NCBI GenBank assembly: GCA_947087265.1
Contig: CAMUBY010000005.1
Location: 1 to 64,000 of the forward strand
Direction of reading: 5' to 3'
Length of the DNA: 64,000 nucleotides
Source of the DNA: an uncultured Clostridia bacterium
GTDB taxonomy: Bacteria > Bacillota > Clostridia > Christensenellales > Borkfalkiaceae
Made by a program: the position numbers and the translations under genes. Under the pieces are notes generated by a model that did not search any database, was not told the DNA's origin, and worked only from the letters and a program-made list of their open reading frames with translations. This document shows, in pieces, positions 51,446-60,845 of this stretch (the first letter of the stretch is position 1; every line of letters begins with the position of its first letter).

Positions 51446-52090
51446 CTATTCTCCTGTTCGGTGCAACGTATCTACCGTAAAGAAGTCTGCGACCGACTTG
51501 CGGAATTTCTCCCAGCCCGTAATAGCGCTCTTATTCTTCACCGCCCAATTCGGTACAACGCCGATGATATCCGTATATTTCATACAGCCCGATTCGCGGG
51601 CATCTTTACTGTTGGCGCGGTTATCGCCGAGGAAGAAAATCTCTCCTTCGCCCACAATAACTTCTTCAAAATAACCCGTCGTTTGGTTCAGATACGATTC
51701 TTCCAGTTTCTGATAGGTTTCTTCCCCTGCCTTTTTCAAATAGAGAAATCCCTCTTCACACTTCACGCTATCGCCTTCCACGGCAATCAAACGTTTGATG
51801 AGAAGCCGCTCCGAACCGTCGTTCTTTTGAAACGAAGGGTGCTGCGTCGCGTCGATAATGATAATATTTCCGCGTTCCGCCTTCACCGAAGGGCTTGCAT
51901 AAAGACGGTCTCCGCTTTTGAGCGTATCGTTCATCGAACTACCGTCCACCGTAACGACGAAATACGATTGATTCAGCCAGATACTGAAAATTAAAAAACC
52001 TAATACCAAAAGGGTGAGAAGCGCTAAAATGACACTGACCGCAATGGCAACCGGTTTTTTCCGTTTTTTGCGATTCAGAAGTTCAGCCAT
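51446..52090 (-). CDS. lepB: Signal peptidase I
   Basis: 214 residues. One N-terminal transmembrane helix, catalytic Ser in VDGSSMNDTL, Lys in RLLIKRLIAVEGD, and the GDNRANSKDAR box. Overlaps the DUF951 gene by 8 bases. Confidence 0.95.
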   Translation of the reverse strand: MAELLNRKKRKKPVAIAVSVILALLTLLVLGFLIFSIWLNQSYFVVTVDGSSMNDTLKSGDRLYASPSVKAERGNIIIIDATQHPSFQKNDGSERLLIKRLIAVEGDSVKCEEGFLYLKKAGEETYQKLEESYLNQTTGYFEEVIVGEGEIFFLGDNRANSKDARESGCMKYTDIIGVVPNWAVKNKSAITGWEKFRKSVADFFTVDTLHRTGE

Positions 52091-52280
52091 TCGTTCCCCC
52101 TAAAACACGGCGAATCCGCTGTTTTAATTCGTCGGGCGTAAGCATGACGATTCTTCCGCACGTTGTACATCTGATTTTCATGTCTGCCCCCTTCCTGATA
52201 ATTTCCCATACGGTTCCGCCGCAAGGATGCGGTTTTTTTGTTTCGATGTTGTCGCCTAAATTGAGTAAGCTTATATCCAT
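52083..52280 (-). CDS. DUF951 protein
   Basis: 65 residues: NLGDNIETKKPHPCGGTVWEI and CTTCGRIVMLTPDEL are the family signature. Function unknown; a small zinc-ribbon-like fold. Overlaps both neighbours. Confidence 0.88.
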   Translation of the reverse strand: MDISLLNLGDNIETKKPHPCGGTVWEIIRKGADMKIRCTTCGRIVMLTPDELKQRIRRVLGGTNG

Positions 52281-53941
52281 AATACGTTATTGACGAGAAC
52301 TTGCCCGTCAAATGAAAACAGTACGGAAACTACGCTTCGGAAATCCGCCAGATGCGCACCCGTTGCCGACTTAAAATCGTCTGCACTGAGCAAGATACGT
52401 TTCCACTTGCCTAAACCCTCTATTTTTAAGGATGCGGAATATCCTTCCGCCTCTTCCGTATCCAAAAAGAACGTAACCGTGAGTTCCGCATCTTTCGTAG
52501 AATATGCGTCGAAACTGAACGAAGCGCCTTCGGGCGGCGCATATCTCGCCTCGCCGACGCGATAGGAAATAATGCCCGATTCGGAAGTAATACCGCGGAT
52601 TCCGCCGTACCCCGCAATGAGTTGGGCGCGCGACGATTCGCCGTCTACAAAGCAATCGGCAAGCGAACGCGTACGCGGGCGGAACGCCGCAAAACCGTTC
52701 AACCCGTCCGCACTCGTATATAGCACGCGCGAAACGGGCTTGCTGTTGGTATACGGTTTCTCCTGCGTAATTTCTTTGATTTTAGAAGTCACCGAAAAAT
52801 TATTGGAATAGTTGACAAACGTGAATACAAGCGCTTTCTGCGTATCCTTAAAGAGGCTGAGAGGAATCTGCCCGACGTTGTCTTCAAGCGGTCCCTGCCC
52901 CAAAATGCGCGTCCAATCGCGGGATTTGGAATCGGTCGCCTTTTCGGTGAAATAAATGCCGTAAGTATCGATTTCACCGCTGCTGTCATATTCGCCGCGC
53001 ACAATGAGGTTGCCCTCTTCGTCTTCCGTAAAATCACAGCCGATAGGTTTACTGACGAACACCGACCTGCCTTTGAGATATTTATCCAAAAACAGCGTAA
53101 TGTTGATGAGCGAATGCGAGCCGACCAGTCCGTTTCCGTGCGCGGAATAGAGAATGGCTTTCTCAACTTCGGGATTGATTTTCTGAAAGGTATCGTAAAC
53201 GCGGTCGTAATCGCATTTGGAATCGTTAATGGCGGATATCAACAGAACGGGGCATTTCACATAGGGTGCGTAACTTTGCGAATCGATACCCGCAATGAAA
53301 CGGTGGCGTTCTTCGCTGAAAATGTCCGTCTGCGCGTCGGAAAATTTATCCAGACCGCGATAAGCGAGCCAGCCCGCCGCACAAACCGAAGTCATGCAGG
53401 AAATTGGTGCATAAGGCGCAATGTTAAACAAAATTTCACCGCCCGTGCGAAGCCCTACCGCGCCGACGGCTGTTACTTCCTGTTTCTCGTGAAGATACCG
53501 CGCCGCATACCGCGCAACCGCCGCCCATTCATAGCGGCTCGTTTCCTTTGCCGTAGGCTCCGCCTGCGTCAGATGAGAACCCGAACGCACAAAATTGCCG
53601 TAATCGACGTCCTTAGGGTACACGGTAAAATGACTGTGTTCGCTTTCGCCGCAATAATCGACGCACAACACGCCGTAACCGCTCTTTACAAAGCGCATAA
53701 TCAGCGCCCTGTCGAACGAAAATCCCGCCTCGAATAAAAACATAACGGCAGGAAATTCTTTCGCTTCCGCAGGGAATACGTATTCAGCGTATATTTTGAC
53801 TCTGTCTTTTTGGGTTTGGCGGCCGTAGAAATAAATTCCGCGGAAAACCGCGCCGTCGCTTTCCTGCTCCCAAACGGTTTCTTCCTGAAACGGTAAAGTG
53901 CCGTCAAAATCTTTCCAAAGTGTAACAGGTGTTAAAATCAT
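52271..53941 (-). CDS. Alpha/beta-hydrolase-like protein lacking the nucleophile
   Basis: 556 residues. An alpha/beta-hydrolase core (about 55-310; AVMFLFEAGFSFDR, LLISAINDSKCDYDR with an Asp, SAHGNGLVGSHS with a His) and a C-terminal beta domain (about 310-556). Where G-x-S-x-G is expected the sequence is GLRTGG, so the usual serine is absent. It may be inactive or use another residue. Ten-base overlap with DUF951. Confidence 0.7.
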   Translation of the reverse strand: MILTPVTLWKDFDGTLPFQEETVWEQESDGAVFRGIYFYGRQTQKDRVKIYAEYVFPAEAKEFPAVMFLFEAGFSFDRALIMRFVKSGYGVLCVDYCGESEHSHFTVYPKDVDYGNFVRSGSHLTQAEPTAKETSRYEWAAVARYAARYLHEKQEVTAVGAVGLRTGGEILFNIAPYAPISCMTSVCAAGWLAYRGLDKFSDAQTDIFSEERHRFIAGIDSQSYAPYVKCPVLLISAINDSKCDYDRVYDTFQKINPEVEKAILYSAHGNGLVGSHSLINITLFLDKYLKGRSVFVSKPIGCDFTEDEEGNLIVRGEYDSSGEIDTYGIYFTEKATDSKSRDWTRILGQGPLEDNVGQIPLSLFKDTQKALVFTFVNYSNNFSVTSKIKEITQEKPYTNSKPVSRVLYTSADGLNGFAAFRPRTRSLADCFVDGESSRAQLIAGYGGIRGITSESGIISYRVGEARYAPPEGASFSFDAYSTKDAELTVTFFLDTEEAEGYSASLKIEGLGKWKRILLSADDFKSATGAHLADFRSVVSVLFSFDGQVLVNNVLWI

Positions 53942-53948
53942 AACCGCC

Positions 53949-56531
53949 TCACTCCATAGTTATTTGCGAGCCGTGGGTATCGGTTGCCTTTTTCACAAGC
54001 AACTTTCGCTCGATACGGTGCCGCAATTCTTCCACGTGGGAAATAATACCGATGGAAAAATGCTCGCCTTTGAGTTTTTCCAGACTGTTCATAACCGTAT
54101 CCACTAATTTTTCGTCCAATGTTCCGAACCCTTCGTCGAGGAAGAAAAATTCTACGGGACGGAGCGAACGCGCGCAGATTTCCGAACTGAGTGCAAGCGC
54201 AAGAGAAAGTGAAACCAAAAATGTTTCTCCGCCGGAAAGCGTATATACGCCGCGCGGCGCACCGCCGCAGAGATTATCCCCCACGATGAAATTCCCCTCG
54301 TAACGCAGGAAATATCTGCCGTCCGTGAGGGTAAGAAGTCTTCCGCTCGCATTGGACGCAACCGTCTGCAAATATTCTTCCGCAACAAACTCCATGAATT
54401 TATTGCCATCGAGCAGCTTTTTCAACCGCTCGTAACATTCCGCTTCTTTCTTTTTTTCGGCGTACTCCTGCGAAAGTTTGCGCTTGATTTCTATTTCCTG
54501 CTCGGCGCGCGTCAGCGCATTCACGGCAAGCGCCGTTTTCCGCGCGCACTCTTTTACTTCGTTTTCCGCAACGAGGAGCACCTGCTTTGCCGTCATCAAC
54601 TTTTCTTCCGATACTTCCGAAAAATCGATTTTTGCATATTCTCTGCATTTAGCACGCGCCGCCGCGTACATTTCTTTATACTGCTCCACCCGTTGCCTTG
54701 CACCGACGGGGTCGCCGTACTTTTCATTCAGTACAACTGCCTCCGCCTCGGTCTTGAAATTCCCCGCAGTCAACGCGGATTGCAAGCGTTCGGTCGATTC
54801 TTTCAGACGTTCCTCGGCACCGTTCTTTCTTTCTGCCGCTGCCGCCTGAGCCGCCTTTGCCCCCGCAAGTTCGGATTGCGCCTGTTCGCGCGCCATCCGG
54901 TTGCGTTCCTGCGTTTCCCGAAGCGTGCGGAGTTGCTGTTCCGCATCCGCAACGCTTACTGACGCACTCTGCAAACGGGGCGTAAGTTCGTCGAGTTGCG
55001 CCTTGATACGGCTGCGTTCCGTTTCGAGTTGCTGTAAATGCGCAAGATGCACGTCATACTTGCCTTTTATCTTTTCAAGCGCAACCGTTTTTTCGCGCAG
55101 TTCCGCGCGTTTCGCTTCGATTGCCTCGTATGCCGCGCGAATCTGCGTAAAATCGGCTTTCTCCCCTTCGGAGAGTCCTCTGTATTTTTGAATGAGCGGA
55201 ACACAATCGGGCGAAATAATCGGGTGCAATTCCACCAGCGCTTTCAAATCCCGCGCAAACGATTCGTATTCCGAACGTAACAGTTCTGCTTTTCCGTGCG
55301 TTTGAGCAAACGTGAGAAAATCTTCCGTGCCGAGCGCGTCCATTTCTTTCTTGATGGCGCTCCGCTCCGCTTTATAAGAGAAGTCCTTGAAAGTATCGCG
55401 CGCGGCATTGAATTCGTCCTGAATGCTTTTCAACCGCGTTTCGGCTTCTTTTGCCGCCTTTACGTCCGCCTCCGTGCTCTTTGCCTGTAACACAAGGTCG
55501 GTGAGGCGCGTTATCTCCGCGTCCGCTTTAGAAAAATCCCATGCGGACAGCGCATTGGTTTTCTCTTCCGCCTGCCGCAAACGCTGCGACGACTGTTCCA
55601 ACTGTTCCGCCGCAATCTTTACTTTTTCCTTTGCAACGCCTGCTTCCTTTGCCGCCGCGCAAACCGCAGCCGCGCGTTCAAGACGGTCGAGTTCGCCGTT
55701 CAACGCTGCCATATCCCCGCGGATTTCTTCGAGTTTCTGCATCTCGCGCGCGGCTTTCTGCGCCTCGCGCCGCTTCTCAAACAACGAGGAAAGTTGTTTT
55801 TCTCTTTCCCGTGCAGAAACGGTAACGGCTTCCGCGCGTTTTTCTTCCTCTTTCAATAAGACGATTTGTTCCTGAAACTGTTTGATACTCTCTTCGCTTA
55901 CCGCTTCATAGGGCTCTAACCTTGTTTTGAGAATGTCTGCCTGCGATTTTATATCGTGATAGCGCGCGTTCGTGCGTTTCACAAGCCCTTCGCCGTAGCA
56001 TTCAAGATTGAACAGACGGGAAATAAGTTTGAGCCTGTCCGACTTCTGCGATTTTACGAATTGCGCAAACTCGCCCTGCGGCAACGCAATACACTTTTCA
56101 AAGTCTTTCTGCTCTAATCCGATAATTTTTTCAAGCAGGGCGTTGCCGTCCCGAACGCCGTCTGCAACCGCCAAATAATTGCCGTCCGTCTTTTCATAGA
56201 TACGCACGCTCTGTGCACCGTTCTTTCGCTTGATTTCGCGCTCCACGCGGTAAGTATGCCTTTGATTTTCGTAGATGATTTCAAACTCGAAATTGACGTA
56301 AGCGCGGTCAGAACCGTAGTTGATGATATTGACGATGACCGCTTCTTTGGAATCCAAACGGGAAACCTTGCCGTACAGTGCAAAACAAATACAGTCAAGA
56401 ATCGTGCTCTTACCCGAACCCGTATCTCCGAAAATACCGAAAATACCGTATTCGAGCAAATTATTGAAATTGATTTCGGCGCGTTCAGAAAATGAATTTA
56501 CGCCGCAAAATTCAAGATATACGGGTTTCAT
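53949..56531 (-). CDS. sbcC: SbcC exonuclease subunit (short form)
   Basis: 860 residues: Walker A GDTGSGKSTILDC, long coiled coil, and C-terminal signature YTLSGGETFLVSLSLALALS with Walker B FFLDEGFGTL. Shorter than the usual 1000+ residues. At the middle of the coil the zinc-hook CxxC is not seen (only SPDCVPLI). With SbcD it cleaves hairpins and double-strand ends. Confidence 0.92.
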   Translation of the reverse strand: MKPVYLEFCGVNSFSERAEINFNNLLEYGIFGIFGDTGSGKSTILDCICFALYGKVSRLDSKEAVIVNIINYGSDRAYVNFEFEIIYENQRHTYRVEREIKRKNGAQSVRIYEKTDGNYLAVADGVRDGNALLEKIIGLEQKDFEKCIALPQGEFAQFVKSQKSDRLKLISRLFNLECYGEGLVKRTNARYHDIKSQADILKTRLEPYEAVSEESIKQFQEQIVLLKEEEKRAEAVTVSAREREKQLSSLFEKRREAQKAAREMQKLEEIRGDMAALNGELDRLERAAAVCAAAKEAGVAKEKVKIAAEQLEQSSQRLRQAEEKTNALSAWDFSKADAEITRLTDLVLQAKSTEADVKAAKEAETRLKSIQDEFNAARDTFKDFSYKAERSAIKKEMDALGTEDFLTFAQTHGKAELLRSEYESFARDLKALVELHPIISPDCVPLIQKYRGLSEGEKADFTQIRAAYEAIEAKRAELREKTVALEKIKGKYDVHLAHLQQLETERSRIKAQLDELTPRLQSASVSVADAEQQLRTLRETQERNRMAREQAQSELAGAKAAQAAAAERKNGAEERLKESTERLQSALTAGNFKTEAEAVVLNEKYGDPVGARQRVEQYKEMYAAARAKCREYAKIDFSEVSEEKLMTAKQVLLVAENEVKECARKTALAVNALTRAEQEIEIKRKLSQEYAEKKKEAECYERLKKLLDGNKFMEFVAEEYLQTVASNASGRLLTLTDGRYFLRYEGNFIVGDNLCGGAPRGVYTLSGGETFLVSLSLALALSSEICARSLRPVEFFFLDEGFGTLDEKLVDTVMNSLEKLKGEHFSIGIISHVEELRHRIERKLLVKKATDTHGSQITME

Positions 56532-57682
56532 TCTTCCTCCGAAAGTAAGGAAAGAAAAGCCTCGGTAAGTTCTTTGGGCGCTTCTTCCCCGAATTGCATG
56601 GTATAGTATTCGCGGAACAGTTCTTCTGCCGACATCTGGGAACGCAGTGCGGCGTTTTCCACTTCCAACTGATTGACTCTCGGAATGAGCGAAACGAGTC
56701 CGCGGTTTGTTTCGCGCAACGCGGCAGTTTCCGCAGAAGTAAGCGGCGCGGTTAAATGCAGCGTAAGTTCCACGAAACAGTCCTGATACTGAGATACCAA
56801 CTTGATTGCTTCCTCTACGCCGTTCGCCTCCAAACGCACCAGTTTTTTGCCGCAGGTAATCGGAATTTCTTTGGCAACGGAGACGTTAGCGCCTTCCGTT
56901 GTTAAGAGAATAACGGATTTTTCCGAATTTGTTTCATCGAAAGAATATTGCAAAATCGAACCCGAATATCTGCCGTTTGAACCGATACGCTGTTTTTTAT
57001 GCAGATGACCGAGCGCAGTATATCCGTAGTCAGGAAGGCAGGAAACAGGTACGGCTCGCGCGCCGCCGAGGTCGATATTGCGCTCGCCCTCGCTGGTGGA
57101 ACCGCCCGCAACAAACAGATGCGAAAGCAGAATGTAGGGCATCGTAGCGTCGTATCCTGCGTTCCCCTTTTCAATCCAGCGCGAAACTTTTTCGCCGTAA
57201 CTCTCGTCCGTTTTTTCCTCTTTCAAACGCGCCTCGTTGGGATAGGGAAGCGCGTTGATATACACTTTCTCCCCCGCGCCGTTTTCGAGCACGAGATAGT
57301 TTTCACCCGAAGCAATTGCACGAACGGGATAGCTGCCTCCCGTCGGGAAAACGGTGGGTTTGTTGCCGAAAATATAAATGCCCTCTTCGGCGGCAATCGG
57401 CGCGCTCGCGGCAAGACGGACGGAGTCGTCATGATTACCTGAAATGACGACAACGGCGCGTTTTCCGTCAGCAATTTTCTTGACGGCGTGGAAAAACACT
57501 TCTTCCGCTTCCGAAGAAGGAAGATAAGTATCGAACACGTCGCCCGCCACAAGCACGACGTCAACGTTCTCCCGCTCGCAAATTTCAGCAATTTCGCCGA
57601 GTGCGGCAATTTGTTCCGGCAAACGTTCCGCTTCCATTAAGCGCTTCCCGATATGCCAATCCGATGTATGTAAGATGTTCAT
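56528..57682 (-). CDS. sbcD: SbcD nuclease subunit
   Basis: 384 residues from ATG 57682; the longer frame starts in the promoter. Phosphoesterase motifs DWHIGK, GDVFD, GNHDD and ALGHLHK. ATGA-coupled to sbcC. Confidence 0.93.
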   Translation of the reverse strand: MNILHTSDWHIGKRLMEAERLPEQIAALGEIAEICERENVDVVLVAGDVFDTYLPSSEAEEVFFHAVKKIADGKRAVVVISGNHDDSVRLAASAPIAAEEGIYIFGNKPTVFPTGGSYPVRAIASGENYLVLENGAGEKVYINALPYPNEARLKEEKTDESYGEKVSRWIEKGNAGYDATMPYILLSHLFVAGGSTSEGERNIDLGGARAVPVSCLPDYGYTALGHLHKKQRIGSNGRYSGSILQYSFDETNSEKSVILLTTEGANVSVAKEIPITCGKKLVRLEANGVEEAIKLVSQYQDCFVELTLHLTAPLTSAETAALRETNRGLVSLIPRVNQLEVENAALRSQMSAEELFREYYTMQFGEEAPKELTEAFLSLLSEEE

Positions 57683-57710
57683 GATTTTCAAAAGATACGT
57701 CCAAAAGTCT

Positions 57711-57768
57711 TTGCATTCGGACAAACAATATGATATACTATTATACACCGACTTGCATGAAAAAGCAA
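57711..57768. promoter_or_regulatory. Back-to-back divergent promoters (sbcD and DnaD-like gene)
   Basis: Plus: TTGCAT (57711-57716), 17 bases, TATACT (57734-57739). Minus: TTGCTT (complement 57763-57768), 17 bases, TATAAT (complement 57740-57745). The -10 boxes abut, so polymerase at one must block the other. Confidence 0.8.
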
Positions 57769-57814
57769 GCGTTCAAACTGCATTCGGAAAAAATACCGCT
57801 CAGGCGGAGGGATT

Positions 57815-59527
57815 ATGTCTTTCAGCACTTTCTCCAAAGATTTTACCGCGAATATGTACACAAGCGTGGAAAATCAATTCATTACGAAATATCTGCCGCA
57901 GGCGGACGGCGACTGCGTGCGCGCCTATCTCTACGGGTTATATCTTTGCCAGTGCGCCGAAGAGTTCGATGCGGAACATGCTGCAAAACTTCTCGGCATT
58001 CCCCTCAAACGCCTTGTGGATATTTTTGTGTTTTGGGAGGAGTGCGACCTGGTACGCGTGCTTTCGCGCAATCCCCTTTTTGTGGAATATCTGCCCGTGA
58101 ATGCCGCTATCGGCAAGCCGAAGAGCATCCGTCCCGAAAAATATGCGGAATTTAACCGCGAGTTTTATAAACTTCTGCAACGCGCGAAAAAAGATTTCAA
58201 ACCCTATGAAATGCAGCGCATTCTCGAATTTTTAGAAAACAATCCGATGGAGCAGCAGGCGTTTTTGCTGGTTGCGGAATACTGCGTGAAAAAAGACGGC
58301 GAGAAACTCACCGCCAACCATATTCTGAATAAAGCAAACAAACTCTGCAAAGAGCGCAAATACACCTACGAACAAGTGGAGCAGGATTTAGCCGATTTTA
58401 ACGCGCACGAAAAAGAAATGAGTAAAATTTTCGTACTTCTCGGCATTTACCGCAAACCGCAGGAAGGCGATTACGAATATCTCGATAAATGGAAAGCGCT
58501 CGGCTTGCACATCAACGCCGTATACGCCTGTGCCGAAAGTCTGAAAAAAGGTTCCCTTTCGACGCTCGATATATTGGCTACGGAATTAGCGGAATCGGGC
58601 GCACACACCGAATCAGAAGCGCGCGAATACTTAAAACGCCGCGAAGAGCTCGCGTCCGTCGTCTTCAAAGTAGCGCGCAAACTCGGCGTTAAAGTACAGA
58701 ATCCGCGCGCTTACAGCGAGGAATACGCTGAAAAATGGTTGGAACGCGGTTACGACGAAGACAGCCTGCAACTCATCGGTACCCTATGCATGAAACTCGG
58801 CTACGGTTTCCCCGAAATGGACCACCTGCTCGACGGGCTGTATGCAGACGGCATTGTAGACGGCGCAGGCGTCAAAAATTACTGCGCCGCACAAGACAAA
58901 CAACTTCGGCTCATTCAACGCATCCAATCCGTCTGCGGCGTTGTGAAAAAAACGCAGTCCGCGCTTGACATGGTTTCCGCCTGGCAGAGATGGAATTTCT
59001 CGGAAGAAATGATTTTAGAGGCGGCAAGAAGAAGCGCGAACGCTTCCGCCCCTCTGCCCTATATGAACAAACTCCTTTCCGAATGGAAACGTTTAGACGT
59101 TTACACGGTGAGCGAAATTCCCGAAAAAAACACTTCCTCTAACCTATCGCGGGAATACAGAACGGAAGCGGCAATCGCTGCGGATATGCGGACAAGCCGT
59201 GAACGCTATTATGCGGAACTTCAACAAAGAGCCGTCAGTGCGGCGGAAAAAGCACGGGCAAAGGCGGAACAGGACGCCGCGTTCAAGAATGCCGAATCGG
59301 TATTGAAAAAGGGCGAAATCGAACTGGCACGCGCGGAAATCTATGCGCCCGATACCGTGGAAAAAATACAGGCTAAATTAAGCGAGGCGCAAAAAGCGCG
59401 GACAGAAGCGCTGTTGCGGCTACAACTTTCAGAAGACGACTTACTGCCGAAATACGTGTGTGCAAAATGTTCGGATACAGGTTTTTTACCGAACGGAATA
59501 ATGTGCGATTGCTACCGCGAAGAATAA
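57815..59527 (+). CDS. DnaD-like replication protein with DnaI-NTD-like C-terminus
   Basis: 570 residues, AGGAGG-like site. N-terminal winged-helix region (EEFDAEHAAKLLGIPLKRLVD), two DnaD/DnaB-2-type helical units (about 115-190 and 330-425; YGFPEMDHLLDGLYADGIVDG), a charged linker, and a C-terminal about 100-residue helical and zinc module (KYVCAKCSDTGFLPNGIMCDCY) like the helicase-binding N-terminal domain of DnaI. No AAA+ domain. Inferred helicase-loading factor for DnaB. Confidence 0.82.
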   Translation: MSFSTFSKDFTANMYTSVENQFITKYLPQADGDCVRAYLYGLYLCQCAEEFDAEHAAKLLGIPLKRLVDIFVFWEECDLVRVLSRNPLFVEYLPVNAAIGKPKSIRPEKYAEFNREFYKLLQRAKKDFKPYEMQRILEFLENNPMEQQAFLLVAEYCVKKDGEKLTANHILNKANKLCKERKYTYEQVEQDLADFNAHEKEMSKIFVLLGIYRKPQEGDYEYLDKWKALGLHINAVYACAESLKKGSLSTLDILATELAESGAHTESEAREYLKRREELASVVFKVARKLGVKVQNPRAYSEEYAEKWLERGYDEDSLQLIGTLCMKLGYGFPEMDHLLDGLYADGIVDGAGVKNYCAAQDKQLRLIQRIQSVCGVVKKTQSALDMVSAWQRWNFSEEMILEAARRSANASAPLPYMNKLLSEWKRLDVYTVSEIPEKNTSSNLSREYRTEAAIAADMRTSRERYYAELQQRAVSAAEKARAKAEQDAAFKNAESVLKKGEIELARAEIYAPDTVEKIQAKLSEAQKARTEALLRLQLSEDDLLPKYVCAKCSDTGFLPNGIMCDCYREE

Positions 59528-59533
59528 CTTAAA

Positions 59534-59570
59534 ACACGCCGTTTCGATGAGAAACGGCGTGTAAATTTTT
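59534..59570. terminator. Bidirectional terminator
   Basis: ACACGCCGTTTC-GATGA-GAAACGGCGTGT with T tail, between the DnaD-like and YlmC genes. Confidence 0.92.
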
Positions 59571-59949
59571 ATTCGTAATCCCCATAATCGCGCCTATCGT
59601 AATACTGAGGCGGATATTGTTGCTGATATTGCGGACGGGGAGGAGGTGGCGGACAGTGTTGCGGAGGACAATTTTGCGGCGGACATTCCCCTTTTCCTTT
59701 CTTTTTATCGGGTTGGGGCGTACAGTTGAGTTCCACCAGAATGACGTCTACGCCGATTTTTTTAATCTGTTTCAAGGCGATAAACAAATCGCCCTTGCCC
59801 CAGTGAAAGCCTTTACACCCGGGCACGACAATGCCGAGCACTCTTCCTTCGGGGAAGGTAAACACGACGTCGCACACTTTTCCCAAGCGCTTTCCGTCGA
59901 GCACGTTGACGGCTTCTTTTTTTTTGAGTTCCTGAAAACTTGTTTCCAC
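59569..59949 (-). CDS. YlmC/YmxH-family PRC-barrel protein with Cys/Pro tail
   Basis: 126 residues. The PRC-barrel part (about 1-85; KKEAVNVLDGKRLGKVCDVVF, GWGKGDL-like core) matches the sporulation-associated YlmC/YmxH family. The tail has CPPQNCPPQHCPPPPPRPQY and Gln/Tyr repeats, unusual for the family. Function unknown. Confidence 0.85.
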   Translation of the reverse strand: METSFQELKKKEAVNVLDGKRLGKVCDVVFTFPEGRVLGIVVPGCKGFHWGKGDLFIALKQIKKIGVDVILVELNCTPQPDKKKGKGECPPQNCPPQHCPPPPPRPQYQQQYPPQYYDRRDYGDYE

Positions 59950-60004
59950 GCTCTTATTGTATGTTCAGCGATTTGAAATATGCCGCTTTTGATAATACTA
60001 ACCC

Positions 60005-60033
60005 TTTACAAATTGATAAATGCTTGATATAAT
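60005..60033 (+). promoter_or_regulatory. Promoter of the DeoR regulator
   Basis: TTTACA, 17-base spacer, TATAAT (60028-60033), then GCGAGGGA and ATG 60053. Confidence 0.72.
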
Positions 60034-60052
60034 AGAAAAAAGCGAGGGAAAT

Positions 60053-60796
60053 ATGTTTATCAACAAACGGGTCGATAGCATTTTAGAATATCTGAAATTT
60101 CACAGGCAAGCGACCATCGAGGAACTCAGCAAAGAATTATACGCGAGCCATTCCACCATTCGGCGAGACCTTGTTGAAATGGAAGAAAACGGGTTGGTAA
60201 AGCGATACCACGGGGGCGCCATTCTCTTAAAAGACAGGAATGAAATTCCCCTTTCTGTCCGCACCGAACAGGGCATGAACGAAAAAGAATGCTGCGCCGA
60301 AATTGCCGTTCAGCACATTCCCGATTTCAATACCGTATTTATCGACAACTCATCCACCTGTCTTGCACTTACTAACCGTTTAACCCTTTCCGGTAAAACG
60401 GTAATCACAAACAGTTTACAGATTGCACTTTTGCTCTCGCGCAGAAAAGATTTGAAAATCATCGTAACAGGCGGCTCGGTACAACTGAATACGGGTGCCA
60501 TTTCAGGTTCGCTCGCCGTAAAACAAATCGAAATGTTCCAGATTGACCTCATGCTCTCGTCCTGCGCGGCAATCAACGGAAACGGCGCGTTTGAACTTTC
60601 TCTCGAAACCGCGCAACTCAAACAGACGGCAATGGCTTGCAGTAAAAAACGCTTTCTGATTGCAGACCGCACCAAATTCGGCGCAGACGCCCCCTTCCGT
60701 TCCGCAGATATTGAGCGGTTTGACAGTGTGATTACGAATGCCGATGAAGAAACGGTTTCCCCTTTACGCGAGCGCGGCATTACCGTTTTCAATTAA
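60053..60796 (+). CDS. DeoR-family transcriptional regulator
   Basis: 247 residues from ATG 60053. N-terminal helix-turn-helix (ATIEELSKELYASHSTIRRDL) and a DeoR sugar-phosphate-sensing C-terminal domain. Convergent with the GPH transporter; likely controls the rhamnose/fucose module. Confidence 0.92.
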   Translation: MFINKRVDSILEYLKFHRQATIEELSKELYASHSTIRRDLVEMEENGLVKRYHGGAILLKDRNEIPLSVRTEQGMNEKECCAEIAVQHIPDFNTVFIDNSSTCLALTNRLTLSGKTVITNSLQIALLLSRRKDLKIIVTGGSVQLNTGAISGSLAVKQIEMFQIDLMLSSCAAINGNGAFELSLETAQLKQTAMACSKKRFLIADRTKFGADAPFRSADIERFDSVITNADEETVSPLRERGITVFN

Positions 60797-60814
60797 TAAC
60801 TTATCGATAAAATG

Positions 60815-60842
60815 ACGGGCGCAACCGAAAGGTTGCGCCCGT
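60815..60842. terminator. Bidirectional terminator
   Basis: ACGGGCGCAACC-GAAA-GGTTGCGCCCGT, T-rich flank, between convergent DeoR and transporter genes. Confidence 0.88.
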
Positions 60843-60845
60843 ATC

